DNA from: Streptomyces sp. SBT349
GTDB taxonomy: Bacteria; Actinomycetota; Actinomycetes; Streptomycetales; Streptomycetaceae
Reading direction: 5' to 3'
DNA: 34,815 nt
Assembly: GCF_001083795.1 (NCBI RefSeq)
Contig: NZ_LAVK01000031.1
Location: forward strand, 1-34,815
Shown here: positions 18,350-26,134 of the stretch, piece after piece
Position numbering within the stretch: the stretch's first letter is position 1
How the letters are laid out: each line of letters begins with the position of its first letter
Notes under the pieces: model-generated
Seen by the model: only the letters and a program-made list of their open reading frames with translations
What the model was told of the DNA's origin: nothing
Database searches by the model: none
Translations under genes and position numbers: made by a program

Positions 18350-19432
18350 ATGATCAAGCCGTTCCGCATCGACATCCCCCAAGCCGACCTCGACGACCTG
18401 ACCGACCGGCTCTCCCGCACCCGTTGGCCCAACGAGGTCGCCGACGCCGGGTGGGACTACGGCTTCCCGCTGGCGCGGCTCAGGGAACTGGCCGAATACT
18501 GGGCCACCGGCTACGACTGGCGCGAGCACGAGGCCGAGCTCAACGAGCTTCCGCACTTCACCACCGAGATCGACGGCCAGAACATCCACTTCGTCCATGT
18601 CCGGTCCTCGAAACCGGACGCGCTCGCGCTGATCCTCACGCACGGCTGGCCCGGTTCGTTCCTGGAGTTCCTCGACGTGATCGAGCCGCTGTCGCGCGAC
18701 TTCCACCTGGTGATCCCGTCCATCCCGGGCTACGGCTTCTCCGGGCCGACCCACGAGCGCGGCTGGGACATCGTCCGGATCGCGCGGGCCTGGGCCGAGC
18801 TGATGCGCCGTCTCGGGTACGAGCGCTACGGCGCGCAGGGTGGCGACTTCGGCTCGGGCATCTCAACGGCGCTCGGCGCGGTGGCACCGGAGCAGGTCGT
18901 CGGGGTGCACGTCAACTACCTGCCGACCCGGCCGGACCCGGACGCCGGCATCGAACTGTCCGAAACCGATGAAGCCCGGCTGGACAAGGTCAGGCAGCTG
19001 ATGGCGAATCGCCCGCCGTTCCAGGCTCTACAGGCCCTGACCCCGCAGACCATCGGCTACGCGCTGACCGACTCGCCGGTCGGCCAGCTGGCCTGGGTCG
19101 CCGAGCGCTTCGCACAGTGGACGGACCCTCGCTCGCCGATCGGTGACGAGCGGATGCTCACCAATATCTCGCTGTACTGGCTGACCGCCACCGCGGCTTC
19201 CTCGGCGCGGCTGCACCACGATGCTCCGCGGCGGATCGAGCCGTGCCCGGTACCGGTCGGCGTGGCCGTGTTCGCGCACGACATCACGCAGTCGGTGCGG
19301 CCGCTGGCCGAGCGGCTGTACGACATCAGGCACTGGTCGGAGTTCGACCGCGGCGGCCACTTCGCCGCGATGGAGGTTCCGGAGCTGCTCGCCGAGGACA
19401 TCCGGGACTTCTTCCTCACCCACATCACGTAG
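18350..19432 (+). CDS. epoxide hydrolase, EHN-type alpha/beta-hydrolase
   Basis: A protein of 360 residues related to microsomal-type epoxide hydrolases. The N-terminal EHN domain (about 1-95) starts IKPFRIDIPQADLDDLTDRLSRTRWP. The oxyanion motif is H98-G-W-P-G-S. The nucleophile is Asp166 in QGGDFGSG, and the catalytic base is His337 in RGGHFAAMEVPE. It would open epoxides to vicinal diols. GGAG (18338-18341) lies 8 nt before ATG 18350. It is divergent from and probably repressed by the MarR gene. The MarR/hydrolase pair is bracketed by two DUF397 repeat copies, suggesting it arrived or moved as a unit. Confidence 0.95.
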   Translation: MIKPFRIDIPQADLDDLTDRLSRTRWPNEVADAGWDYGFPLARLRELAEYWATGYDWREHEAELNELPHFTTEIDGQNIHFVHVRSSKPDALALILTHGWPGSFLEFLDVIEPLSRDFHLVIPSIPGYGFSGPTHERGWDIVRIARAWAELMRRLGYERYGAQGGDFGSGISTALGAVAPEQVVGVHVNYLPTRPDPDAGIELSETDEARLDKVRQLMANRPPFQALQALTPQTIGYALTDSPVGQLAWVAERFAQWTDPRSPIGDERMLTNISLYWLTATAASSARLHHDAPRRIEPCPVPVGVAVFAHDITQSVRPLAERLYDIRHWSEFDRGGHFAAMEVPELLAEDIRDFFLTHIT

Positions 19433-19473
19433 GACCGCCGGGGCGCCACCCTCCGGGAGGCACTGCCGGCCGC

Positions 19474-19578
19474 GCCGTGCGTGACTCCACGGATGGTTCC
19501 GGGCCTGCCCTGTTGGTGAGCCCCGGCTCGTTCGCCGCGTTCGTGGCGGACGTGTGCGGGGGCGTCTACGAGGACTGA
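19474..19578 (+). pseudogene. truncated second DUF397 copy
   Basis: This segment encodes AVRDSTDGSGPALLVSPG then SFAAFVADVCGGVYED and a stop, the C-terminal third of DUF397. It matches the intact gene at 17594-17698 without gaps (about 90 of 105 bases). The N-terminal WFTSSYSG part is missing and no start is evident. It begins 41 nt after the epoxide hydrolase stop. Confidence 0.8.
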
Positions 19579-19615
19579 TCCACCCCGAAGGCGGAGCAGC
19601 CACCCCACCGGGAGG
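19474..19615 (+). repeat. direct repeat copy 2
   Basis: Partner of 17594-17735; offset 1880 bp. Similarity stops sharply at both ends: before GCCGTGC (19474) and after CACCCCACCGGGAGG (19615). The two copies flank the MarR and epoxide hydrolase genes. Confidence 0.85.
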
Positions 19616-19662
19616 TAATCGGGTGGCGCCGCCGCCACGCGCGTCGTTAGCGTCGCGCCGTG

Positions 19663-20550
19663 ATGCACCAGAATCCGCTCGCCTATCTGGTGGGCCTGGA
19701 GGGGACCGCCCTGCTGCGTTCGTTCGCCGGGGAGCACGATCGCGCGTTCGTCGAGGCGCGGATCGGTGAGATCCGGAAGCTGCTCGACGACGAGACGCTG
19801 GCGGGCGCGGACGCGGCCGTGGATGTCGATCGCGTGAGCACGGTCGATGGATACCGGATCTGGTCGGAGACGTATGACGGCCCCAACTCGGCGTTCGACA
19901 TCGACGAGCCCGTGGTCGGGGACATCCTCGACGGGATACCGGAGGGCGTGGCCCTGGACGCCGCGTGCGGCACCGGGCGGATGACGGCCCTGCTGGCAGG
20001 GCGTGGTCACCGGACCGTCGGCGTCGACAGCTCGGCGGACATGCTGGCGCGGGCGCGTGAGCGGGTGCCGGGTGGCGAGTTCCGCCTCGGCGACCTGCAC
20101 CGGCTGCCCGTGGCCGACGACGCCGTGGACCTGGTGGTCTGTTCCCTCGCCCTGACGCATGTGCCTGAACTGGGGCCGGTGATCGCGGAGTTCGCCAGGG
20201 TGCTGTGCCCGGGCGGGCACCTCGTGATCTCGGACATCCACCCGGAGTGGGTGGCGCGGGGTTCGATTCCCGCGGTGCGCCTGCCGGACGGGAGGCCGGC
20301 GCGGCTGGACACCTACCGTCACGCGGTCGGGGACTATCTGCGGGCCGCGCTCGCGGTGGGGCTCCAGGTCCGACGCTGCGAGGAGCCCGGGGGGCGATCC
20401 GCGGAGCCGGCGGACCCGCCGCGGCAGCCCACGACCGACATGGGTCCGTGGGAGGACTGGCCATGGTCCCTGATGGACCTCGTCCCCGAGGCCACCGCGG
20501 CGGCCAACGCCGGAGTCCCGGTGGAGATCATCTGGCACTTCCAGGGGTGA
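19663..20550 (+). CDS. class I SAM-dependent methyltransferase
   Basis: A protein of 295 residues. An N-terminal helical region (about 1-55) precedes VDGYRIWSETYDGPNSAFD, then the SAM core. Motif I is ALDAACGTGRMTALLAG, with GVDSSADMLARAR, FRLGDLHRLPVADDAVDLVVC and VLCPGGHLVISDIHPEWV. This pattern resembles UbiE/COQ5-like small-molecule methyltransferases; the substrate is unknown. GTG 19660 immediately precedes ATG 19663. No ribosome binding site is visible upstream, so translation may be leaderless. It lies 85 nt after the DUF397 remnant and is not obviously linked to it. Confidence 0.9.
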   Translation: MHQNPLAYLVGLEGTALLRSFAGEHDRAFVEARIGEIRKLLDDETLAGADAAVDVDRVSTVDGYRIWSETYDGPNSAFDIDEPVVGDILDGIPEGVALDAACGTGRMTALLAGRGHRTVGVDSSADMLARARERVPGGEFRLGDLHRLPVADDAVDLVVCSLALTHVPELGPVIAEFARVLCPGGHLVISDIHPEWVARGSIPAVRLPDGRPARLDTYRHAVGDYLRAALAVGLQVRRCEEPGGRSAEPADPPRQPTTDMGPWEDWPWSLMDLVPEATAAANAGVPVEIIWHFQG

Positions 20551-20625
20551 CGAGGTCGGATCACAGCGTAGTCGCGTTGGCGCGCGCCCCGGCGCGCGGA
20601 TCTGCGTGACGAGGTGCCCGGCGGA

Positions 20626-20688
20626 CTGACGGCGGCCCCTCCAGGTTCACCGCCGGGGTCGAGGCTGGTACCCAGGGGCGGCCGTCAG
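20626..20688. terminator. inverted repeat between convergent genes
   Basis: CTGACGGCGGCCCCT (20626-20640) pairs with AGGGGCGGCCGTCAG (20674-20688) with one mismatch and a 33-nt loop. A shorter stem CGCGCGCC/GGCGCGCG is at 20581-20598. They fill the 134-bp gap between the methyltransferase and DUF2277 stops and overlap the DUF2277 stop. A terminator role is inferred. Confidence 0.55.
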
Positions 20689-20909
20689 GGCGCCTTCGGC
20701 TTCGCGCCCCGGACCTCCAGGTGGGACAGGAGGTGGCCGGTCGCCGCCGTCACCGCCTCCACCGCCTCGTCGAAGGCGGCCTGGTTGTGGGCGGCGGGCC
20801 GGCGGAAGCCCGAGACCTTGCGGACGTACTGGAGCGCCGCCGCCCGGATCTCCTCCTCGGAGACCTCGGGCGTGACCGGCGCGCGGAGTGTCTTGATGCT
20901 GCGGCACAT
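20685..20909 (-). CDS. DUF2277 domain protein
   Basis: A small protein of 74 residues with the near-invariant DUF2277 sequence: MCRSIKTLR at the start, EEEIRAAALQYVRKVSGFR, and AHNQAAFDEAVEAVTAAT. The function of the family is unknown. The start ATG 20909 is fixed by the family's universal MCRSIK. The SD-like GGAGG ends only 1 nt before this ATG, too close for normal use. The in-frame longer version to 21050 adds sequence unlike the family and overlaps the pectate lyase promoter. It is divergent from the pectate lyase. Confidence 0.92.
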   Translation of the reverse strand: MCRSIKTLRAPVTPEVSEEEIRAAALQYVRKVSGFRRPAAHNQAAFDEAVEAVTAATGHLLSHLEVRGAKPKAP

Positions 20910-21031
20910 GCCTCCAGTGTGCACCGCGCCAAAGTCCACACATGGCCCGTCATCCTCCACAGGCCCCGACCTAGCATCGGAGCAGCCGCGCGGCACCTCC
21001 CACCCCCCACCACTCCCGGACGGAGAATCCC

Positions 21032-21991
21032 ATGCGCAGGACGAGCGCACGATTCGCGCTGGCCACCGTCGTTGTTCTCGGCGGCGTCGGCGGCGTCACC
21101 ACGGCCAACGCGGCCGACTCCGAGCCCGCCCAGGCCGAGACGCTCGCCGTCGGCACCCCCACCGGCTTCGGCGCCGACACGACCGGCGGCGCCGGGGGCG
21201 ACGTGGTCACCGTCTCCGACGCCGACGCGTTCATCGAGGCCGCCGACAGCGACGGCCCGCTCCAGATCCAGGTCCAGGGCACCATCGAGCTGGACGACAT
21301 GGCCCGGGTGTCCTCCGACAAGACGATCATCGGCGTCGGCAGCTCGGGCCGCATCGACGGCAGCGGCCTCAACATCGCCGACGCCGACAACGTGATCATC
21401 CAGAACCTCACGTTCAGCAACTCGAACGACGACGGCATCAACGTCCAGTACTCGACGAACGTCTGGATCGACCACAACGACTTCACCAACCCGAACGACG
21501 GCGCCCTGGACATCAAGCGCGCCTCGACCGACGTCACGGTGTCGTGGAACCACACCTACGACTCCGACAAGAACATGCTGCTCGGCCACGACGACGGCAA
21601 CGCGAGCGAGGACGTCGGGCGCCTGAACGTCACCTACCACCACAACTGGTTCGACGGCGTCAACCAGCGCAACCCCCGCGTCCGCTTCGGCGACCCGGTC
21701 CACGTCTACAACAACTACTACGACAACGTCGGCAGCTACGGCGTCGCCTCCACCGAGGACGCGGGCGTGCTGGTCGAGGCCAACTTCTTCGAGAACACCG
21801 AGGACCCGTTCCACCTCGGCGAGGCCGACTCGGGCCCCGGCAGCATCGTCGCCCGTGACAACCACTTCGTGAACTCGGGCTCGGGCGAGGCGGGCGGCTC
21901 CGTCGCCTCCATCCCCTACGGCTACTCGCCGGACAACGCGTCCAGCGTCAAGTCCATCGTGACCGGGGGCGCCGGCGTCGGGAACATCTGA
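21032..21991 (+). CDS. secreted pectate lyase, polysaccharide lyase family 1
   Basis: A protein of 319 residues with a Sec signal peptide (1-27: basic MRRTSARF, hydrophobic core, cleavage likely after TTANA). The mature enzyme is a right-handed beta-helix that cleaves polygalacturonate by beta-elimination with calcium. Signatures are VWIDHNDF, DGALDIKRASTDVTVSWNHT with calcium-site acidic residues, and YHHNWFDGVNQRNPRVRFG. In the last, R213-N-P-R-V-R218 holds the catalytic arginine region. GGAGA precedes ATG 21032. A strong hairpin follows. The next gene downstream encodes a sugar-sensing-type regulator, suggesting control by plant cell-wall sugars. Confidence 0.95.
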   Translation: MRRTSARFALATVVVLGGVGGVTTANAADSEPAQAETLAVGTPTGFGADTTGGAGGDVVTVSDADAFIEAADSDGPLQIQVQGTIELDDMARVSSDKTIIGVGSSGRIDGSGLNIADADNVIIQNLTFSNSNDDGINVQYSTNVWIDHNDFTNPNDGALDIKRASTDVTVSWNHTYDSDKNMLLGHDDGNASEDVGRLNVTYHHNWFDGVNQRNPRVRFGDPVHVYNNYYDNVGSYGVASTEDAGVLVEANFFENTEDPFHLGEADSGPGSIVARDNHFVNSGSGEAGGSVASIPYGYSPDNASSVKSIVTGGAGVGNI

Positions 21992-22006
21992 CCCTCCGCA
22001 CCCCTC

Positions 22007-22038
22007 CCTGGCGTCCCGGCTCTTGCCGGGGCGCCAGG
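22007..22038 (+). terminator. hairpin terminator after pectate lyase
   Basis: CCTGGCG-T-CCCGGC (22007-22020) pairs with GCCGGG-G-CGCCAGG (22025-22038) around TCTT. The stem is 14 bp with one T-G pair. It starts 16 nt after the pectate lyase stop. Confidence 0.85.
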
Positions 22039-22090
22039 GCGCGGCTATCGTCCACGCCACCCGAGCCGCGCGTGTGTTGAGGAGGGTCCC

Positions 22091-25000
22091 GTGGGGGCAC
22101 CGACGGTCGCCCTCGTCACGGCCAACATCCACCTCGGCGTGGGCGCCACCCTCTGGTCCGGCGTCCTGGACGCCGCCGAGCGCAACGACGTCGACCTCGT
22201 CTGCCTCCCGGGCGACGCGTTACGCCCCGGCGACGGCGCCCCGCGCAACGCGCTGTACGACCTCCTCTCCCCCGACCGCGTCGACGGCGCCATCTGCTGG
22301 GCCTCCACGCTCGGCCTCCCGGCGCGGGGAATCGAGGGCGGCCACGCCGCCCGCCTGGTCGGCCGCCTCGCGCGCCTGGGCCACGTCGTCAGCCTCAACC
22401 GCGCGATCGACGGCCACGAGACGCTCCTCCTGGACACCCACGCGGGCATGCGCGAGGCCGTCGGCCACCTCGTGCGGCACCACGGCCGCCGCCGCCTCGC
22501 GTGCCTGCGCGGCCCGTTGAGCAACCCGGTCTCGCTGGAGCGGTTCCGCGCCTACGCCGACGCGCTGGCCCGCCACCGCCTCCCGCGCGACCGCGCGCTG
22601 GTCTCGGCCTCCGTGGACTACGCGGCGGGCGCGGGCGCCGCCGCCATGGGCGTGCTGCTCGACGTGCGCGGCCTGCGCCCGGGGCGGGACTTCGACGCCG
22701 TGGTGGCGTGCAGCGACGTGCTGGCCGCCGACGCCCTCCGCTTCCTCGCCGGGCGCGGCATCCGCGTCCCGGACGACCTGGCGCTCATCAGCTTCAACGA
22801 CTCGACGGAGGCCAGGATCAGCGACCCGCCCCTGACCTCGGTGGCGCTGCCCTTCGCCGAACTGGGCGCGCTCGCCGTGGACACCCTCGTCGCCCGGCTG
22901 CGCGGCACCAGGCCGCCCGACCGCCGCGTCGTGGCCGGGACGCTGGTCACCCGCCGCTCCTGCGGCTGCCCCTCGCCGCTGGTCACCCAGGGAGAGGAAA
23001 CGGCGCTGCCGGAGCGGGAGCCGCCCGAAGGCCCGGCGCTGGACGCCGAGTTGAGGCGGGCGTTCGACGAGCCGGGCGTCGCGTTCCTCACCGTCCTCGA
23101 ACGCCACCTCGGCGAACGCGTCCACACCGTCGAGGACGCCACCGCCCTGGACCGGGCCCTGCTGCGGCTGCGCGAGGCGGGCGGGGCCGGGCAGCGGCGC
23201 GAACGGCTCGTGGGCCAGGCCCGGTTGATGGTCGGCGACAAGTCCCACCGGCTGCTGGAGTACGAGCGCTGGACCAGCGAACAGCAGTCCCGCCGCCTGC
23301 GGGAGCTGGCCACCGCCCTGACCACCGTCACCGACACCGCCGCGCTCGCGCGGGCGCTCGACCGCCACCTGCCGGGGCTCGGCATCCGGGAACACCGGCT
23401 CGCGCTGGGCCCCGGCGCCGATCCGCTTCCCCCCGGGGGACCGGGCGCCGCCCCCCGCACCACCGTGCTCGAACCCCTCCACATCGGCGCGGAGCAGCTC
23501 GGGTTCGCCGCGTTCGAGGCCGCCGACCGCCGTGCCGCCGCCCGGCACGGCGCGCTCTACCGGGCGCTGGGCGACCAGATCAGCGCCGCCCTCAAGGGGG
23601 TGCGCCTGTTCACCGAGGTGCGCCACGCGCGCGACGCCGCTCAGCGCGCCAGCCGGTTGAAGACCAGGCTGCTGGACAACGCGACCGACGAACTCCGCAC
23701 CCCCGTCGAGGCGATCCTGCGCCACACCCGCCCCGGCGAGCCCGCGCACGCGGACGCGAGCGGGCTGCTGCGGCTCATCGACGACCTGCTCGACCTCTCC
23801 CGCTCGGAGATCGACGCCCTCGACCTCTCCCGCCGCCTGATCGACCCGCGCCCGCTGCTCGCCGACACCTTCCGCGCCACCGTGGGCGGCGCGCCGGGCG
23901 ACGGCCGCCTCGACCTGCCGCGCCGCCTGCCCGCCGTCCTCGCCGACGAGGCGCGGCTGCGGCAGATCGTCGTCAACCTGCTCACCGCCGCGGCGGGCCG
24001 GGGCCCGGCCGGACCCGGTGTCGCGCTCGTCGCCCGGGTCACGCCCGGCCATCTCACCGTCCGCATCACCCACCCCGAACTCGCCCTGGACGCCCACGGG
24101 GACGGGGACGAGGAGCTGTTCCAGCCGTTCGCCACCGGCGAGCCGGGCGCCCGCCTCGGCCTGGCCATCGCCCGCCGCCTCGCCGTCCTGCACGGCGGCA
24201 CGGTCGCCCCGCACCGCGCGGACGCGGGCGCCCCCGGCTTCCACCTCACGCTGCCGCTGCCCACCCCCGCCGACCCGGCCGGGCCCGGGGAGCCGCGCGA
24301 GCCGGGCGACACCCTGCTGGTCGCCGCGCCCGGCCGGGCGCTGCCGCCGGAGATCGCCGCCCTGGCCCGCGCGCACGGCCTGCGCCCGCACCGCCTCCTC
24401 CCCGACGACGACCTGGTCGCGCTCACCGCCGGTGCCGGGCCCGCCGCCGTCGCCTGGGACGCCGTCACCGCCACCGCCCAGGAGTGGTCGGCCGTCCGCC
24501 GCCTGCACGGTCACCAGGCGCTGCGCCACACCCCGTTCCTCCTCTACGGGCACCCCGGGCAGATCACCGGCGAGGGGCTCGACCGCGCGCTGGACGCCCT
24601 GCGCCCCTCCGGCCTGGCCGCCCCCGCTGTGATCGCCGACGGCACCGCCGCCGCCCGCGACCGGCTCGGCCGCCTGCTGCCCGGCCGCCCGGTCCGCGCC
24701 GCGGCCGACGGCACCGCCGCGCTGGCCCTCGTCGCCGAGGAACGCCCCGGGCTGCTCGTCGTGGCCCGGGTGCTGCCCGACATGGACGGCTTCGACCTGG
24801 TCGAACGGCTGCCGGGCACGCCTGCGCTGATGCTGAGCGACCAGGGGTTCACCGCCGCCGACGCCCGCCGCGCGGAGCCGCACCCGGGGCTGGTGCTGCT
24901 CGGCCGCGACATCCTCACCGAACCCGAGACGGCGCGCCTGCTCGCCTCGTTGACCGAACGGAGCGCGCGCGCCGCCGACCCGGCGCCCGTCCGCCACGCC

Positions 25001-25294
25001 CTCGCCTACATCGAGCAGCACTACCGGAACCGGCTCAGCCGCTGGCAGATCGCGCAGGCCGCGGGCGTCAGCGAGGACCACCTCGGCCGCCTCTTCCACC
25101 GTGAACTCGGCCTGACCCTCTGGGAGTACCTGACCCGGGTGCGGATCAAGCGCGCCAAGGAGCGCCTCCAGCGCGGCGACGAGAGCGTCCAGACGGTCGC
25201 CCGCGCCGTCGGCTTCCACGACCGCGCCTACTTCAGCCGCGTCTTCCGCCGGGTCACCGGCATGGCGCCGCACGCCTACCGCGACGTCGGCTAG
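22091..25294 (+). CDS. LacI-like sensor / degenerate hybrid kinase / AraC regulator
   Basis: One chain of 1067 residues from GTG 22091 (AGGAGGG upstream). Residues 1-300 form a LacI/GalR periplasmic-binding-like domain without the LacI HTH, starting VALVTANIHLGVGATLWSGV and ending VTRRSCGC. A helical linker and GAF-like region follow (about 310-510). A histidine-kinase-like part (about 510-740) has DELRTP with Asp533 where the phospho-accepting His should be. Its N box is degenerate (NLLTAAAGRG) and no DxGxG box is visible, though RLGLAIARRL remains. A receiver-like domain (about 845-955) reads ARVLPDMDGF with Ala892 at the phospho-acceptor position. The last ~100 residues are an AraC HTH (LSRWQIAQAAGVSEDHLGRLF, VQTVARAVGFHDRAYFSRVF). 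It probably senses a sugar and regulates transcription without phosphotransfer. Confidence 0.9.
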   Translation: MGAPTVALVTANIHLGVGATLWSGVLDAAERNDVDLVCLPGDALRPGDGAPRNALYDLLSPDRVDGAICWASTLGLPARGIEGGHAARLVGRLARLGHVVSLNRAIDGHETLLLDTHAGMREAVGHLVRHHGRRRLACLRGPLSNPVSLERFRAYADALARHRLPRDRALVSASVDYAAGAGAAAMGVLLDVRGLRPGRDFDAVVACSDVLAADALRFLAGRGIRVPDDLALISFNDSTEARISDPPLTSVALPFAELGALAVDTLVARLRGTRPPDRRVVAGTLVTRRSCGCPSPLVTQGEETALPEREPPEGPALDAELRRAFDEPGVAFLTVLERHLGERVHTVEDATALDRALLRLREAGGAGQRRERLVGQARLMVGDKSHRLLEYERWTSEQQSRRLRELATALTTVTDTAALARALDRHLPGLGIREHRLALGPGADPLPPGGPGAAPRTTVLEPLHIGAEQLGFAAFEAADRRAAARHGALYRALGDQISAALKGVRLFTEVRHARDAAQRASRLKTRLLDNATDELRTPVEAILRHTRPGEPAHADASGLLRLIDDLLDLSRSEIDALDLSRRLIDPRPLLADTFRATVGGAPGDGRLDLPRRLPAVLADEARLRQIVVNLLTAAAGRGPAGPGVALVARVTPGHLTVRITHPELALDAHGDGDEELFQPFATGEPGARLGLAIARRLAVLHGGTVAPHRADAGAPGFHLTLPLPTPADPAGPGEPREPGDTLLVAAPGRALPPEIAALARAHGLRPHRLLPDDDLVALTAGAGPAAVAWDAVTATAQEWSAVRRLHGHQALRHTPFLLYGHPGQITGEGLDRALDALRPSGLAAPAVIADGTAAARDRLGRLLPGRPVRAAADGTAALALVAEERPGLLVVARVLPDMDGFDLVERLPGTPALMLSDQGFTAADARRAEPHPGLVLLGRDILTEPETARLLASLTERSARAADPAPVRHALAYIEQHYRNRLSRWQIAQAAGVSEDHLGRLFHRELGLTLWEYLTRVRIKRAKERLQRGDESVQTVARAVGFHDRAYFSRVFRRVTGMAPHAYRDVG

Positions 25295-25373
25295 TGCTTC
25301 TCGGGACCGGTCCCAGCGGAGCGACGTAGTGTCCGGTCCGTCCGTACCGGGGGGTTGGCAGGAGGAGGCGGCT

Positions 25374-25613
25374 GTGGCGGAGATCAGTCCGGGGATGACG
25401 CCGGACCAGGTCGAGTCGGCGCTCGGAGCCCCGCTGGACCGGCTGGACTTCGGGGGCTTCCGGGGCGACGCGGGCGTCGCCCCGCGGGACGCGGCGTGGG
25501 ACACCTGGCTGTACACGGACTTCCCCCGGGAGGGGACGGACACGGTGGTCGTCTTCGAGGACGGGCGCGTGGACCACGTGATATCCCAGCGCCGCCCGCG
25601 CCCCGGGGATTGA
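25374..25613 (+). CDS. small BamE/SmpA-like protein
   Basis: A 79-residue protein starting at GTG 25374 with GGAGGAGG just upstream. ISPGMTPDQVESALGAPLD, then WLYTDFP and VVVFEDGRVDHV, give the helix-helix-three-strand pattern of the SmpA/OmlA/BamE fold. Here it lacks a signal peptide or lipobox, so it is probably cytoplasmic. Its role is unknown. An upstream ATG at 25329 is in frame but lacks support. A perfect 12-bp palindrome GGGACCGGTCCC (25303-25314) precedes it, just after the regulator stop. Confidence 0.75.
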   Translation: MAEISPGMTPDQVESALGAPLDRLDFGGFRGDAGVAPRDAAWDTWLYTDFPREGTDTVVVFEDGRVDHVISQRRPRPGD

Positions 25614-25637
25614 ACAAGATGTTTTCAATAAGATGTT
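25610..25637 (+). promoter_or_regulatory. tandem 14-bp AT-rich repeat upstream of the HTH gene
   Basis: TTGAACAAGATGTT (25610-25623) is followed directly by TTCAATAAGATGTT (25624-25637), 12 of 14 bases identical. The same stretch contains TTGAA-N9-TTCAA as an inverted repeat. It covers the upstream stop codon and ends 34 nt before the next start. Such an AT-rich tandem repeat in 73% GC DNA suggests a promoter with an operator, possibly for the HTH protein itself. Confidence 0.5.
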
Positions 25638-25671
25638 GACGTCGGATCGTGCGGCCGGGCACGCTGGCCGC

Positions 25672-26115
25672 ATGGAGACCTCCGACAGCGACGCGTTCAC
25701 CGCCCCCCAGCCCGAGCAGGCGCGCGCCCACCGGGCCGCCGCCGCCCTCTTTCGCGTCGCCGAGCGGCACGCGGTCACCCAGGAGCAGCGCGCCCGGGGC
25801 ACCCACCCGTATGTGCTCGCGCCGCACGAGGCGATCCGGCTGGTCTCGTTCCTGCTGAGCGGCGCGGCGGAGCTCACCGAGGGCGAGGCCGAGGTGGACC
25901 GCGCCGACATCACCGCCGCGCTCACCCTCGTGCCGCGCGCCAGGGGCGAGATGGACGAGCTGGAGGCCGGGCTGCTGACCATGGCCAGGGGGCGCGGCCT
26001 GACGTGGCAGGAGATCGCCTTCGGCCTGGGGCTCGGCACCCCCCAGGCGGCCAGGCAGCGGTACACCCGCGTGACCAGCCGCGTTCCGGAGGAGCAGGAG
26101 CAGGAGCAGGAGTGA
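25672..26115 (+). CDS. small helix-turn-helix DNA-binding protein
   Basis: A protein of 147 residues. Helical segments (QARAHRAAAALFRVAERHAVTQ; HEAIRLVSFLLSGAAELTEG) precede a C-terminal sigma-70-region-4-like HTH: GLTWQEIAFGLGLGTPQAARQRYTR. The tail is an unusual run of Glu-Gln (EEQEQEQE). Similar proteins occur in Streptomyces as uncharacterised DNA-binding proteins. ATG 25672 fits the family start; an ATG at 25633 lies inside the tandem repeat. It may regulate itself through that repeat. No target is apparent. Confidence 0.8.
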   Translation: METSDSDAFTAPQPEQARAHRAAAALFRVAERHAVTQEQRARGTHPYVLAPHEAIRLVSFLLSGAAELTEGEAEVDRADITAALTLVPRARGEMDELEAGLLTMARGRGLTWQEIAFGLGLGTPQAARQRYTRVTSRVPEEQEQEQE

Positions 26116-26134
26116 CCCCGGGGCGCCGAGCCGT

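Noticed and set aside
22220..25543. 1107-codon minus-strand open frame
   Set aside because: An antisense shadow of the AraC-type regulator, dominated by Gly/Ala/Val/Arg.
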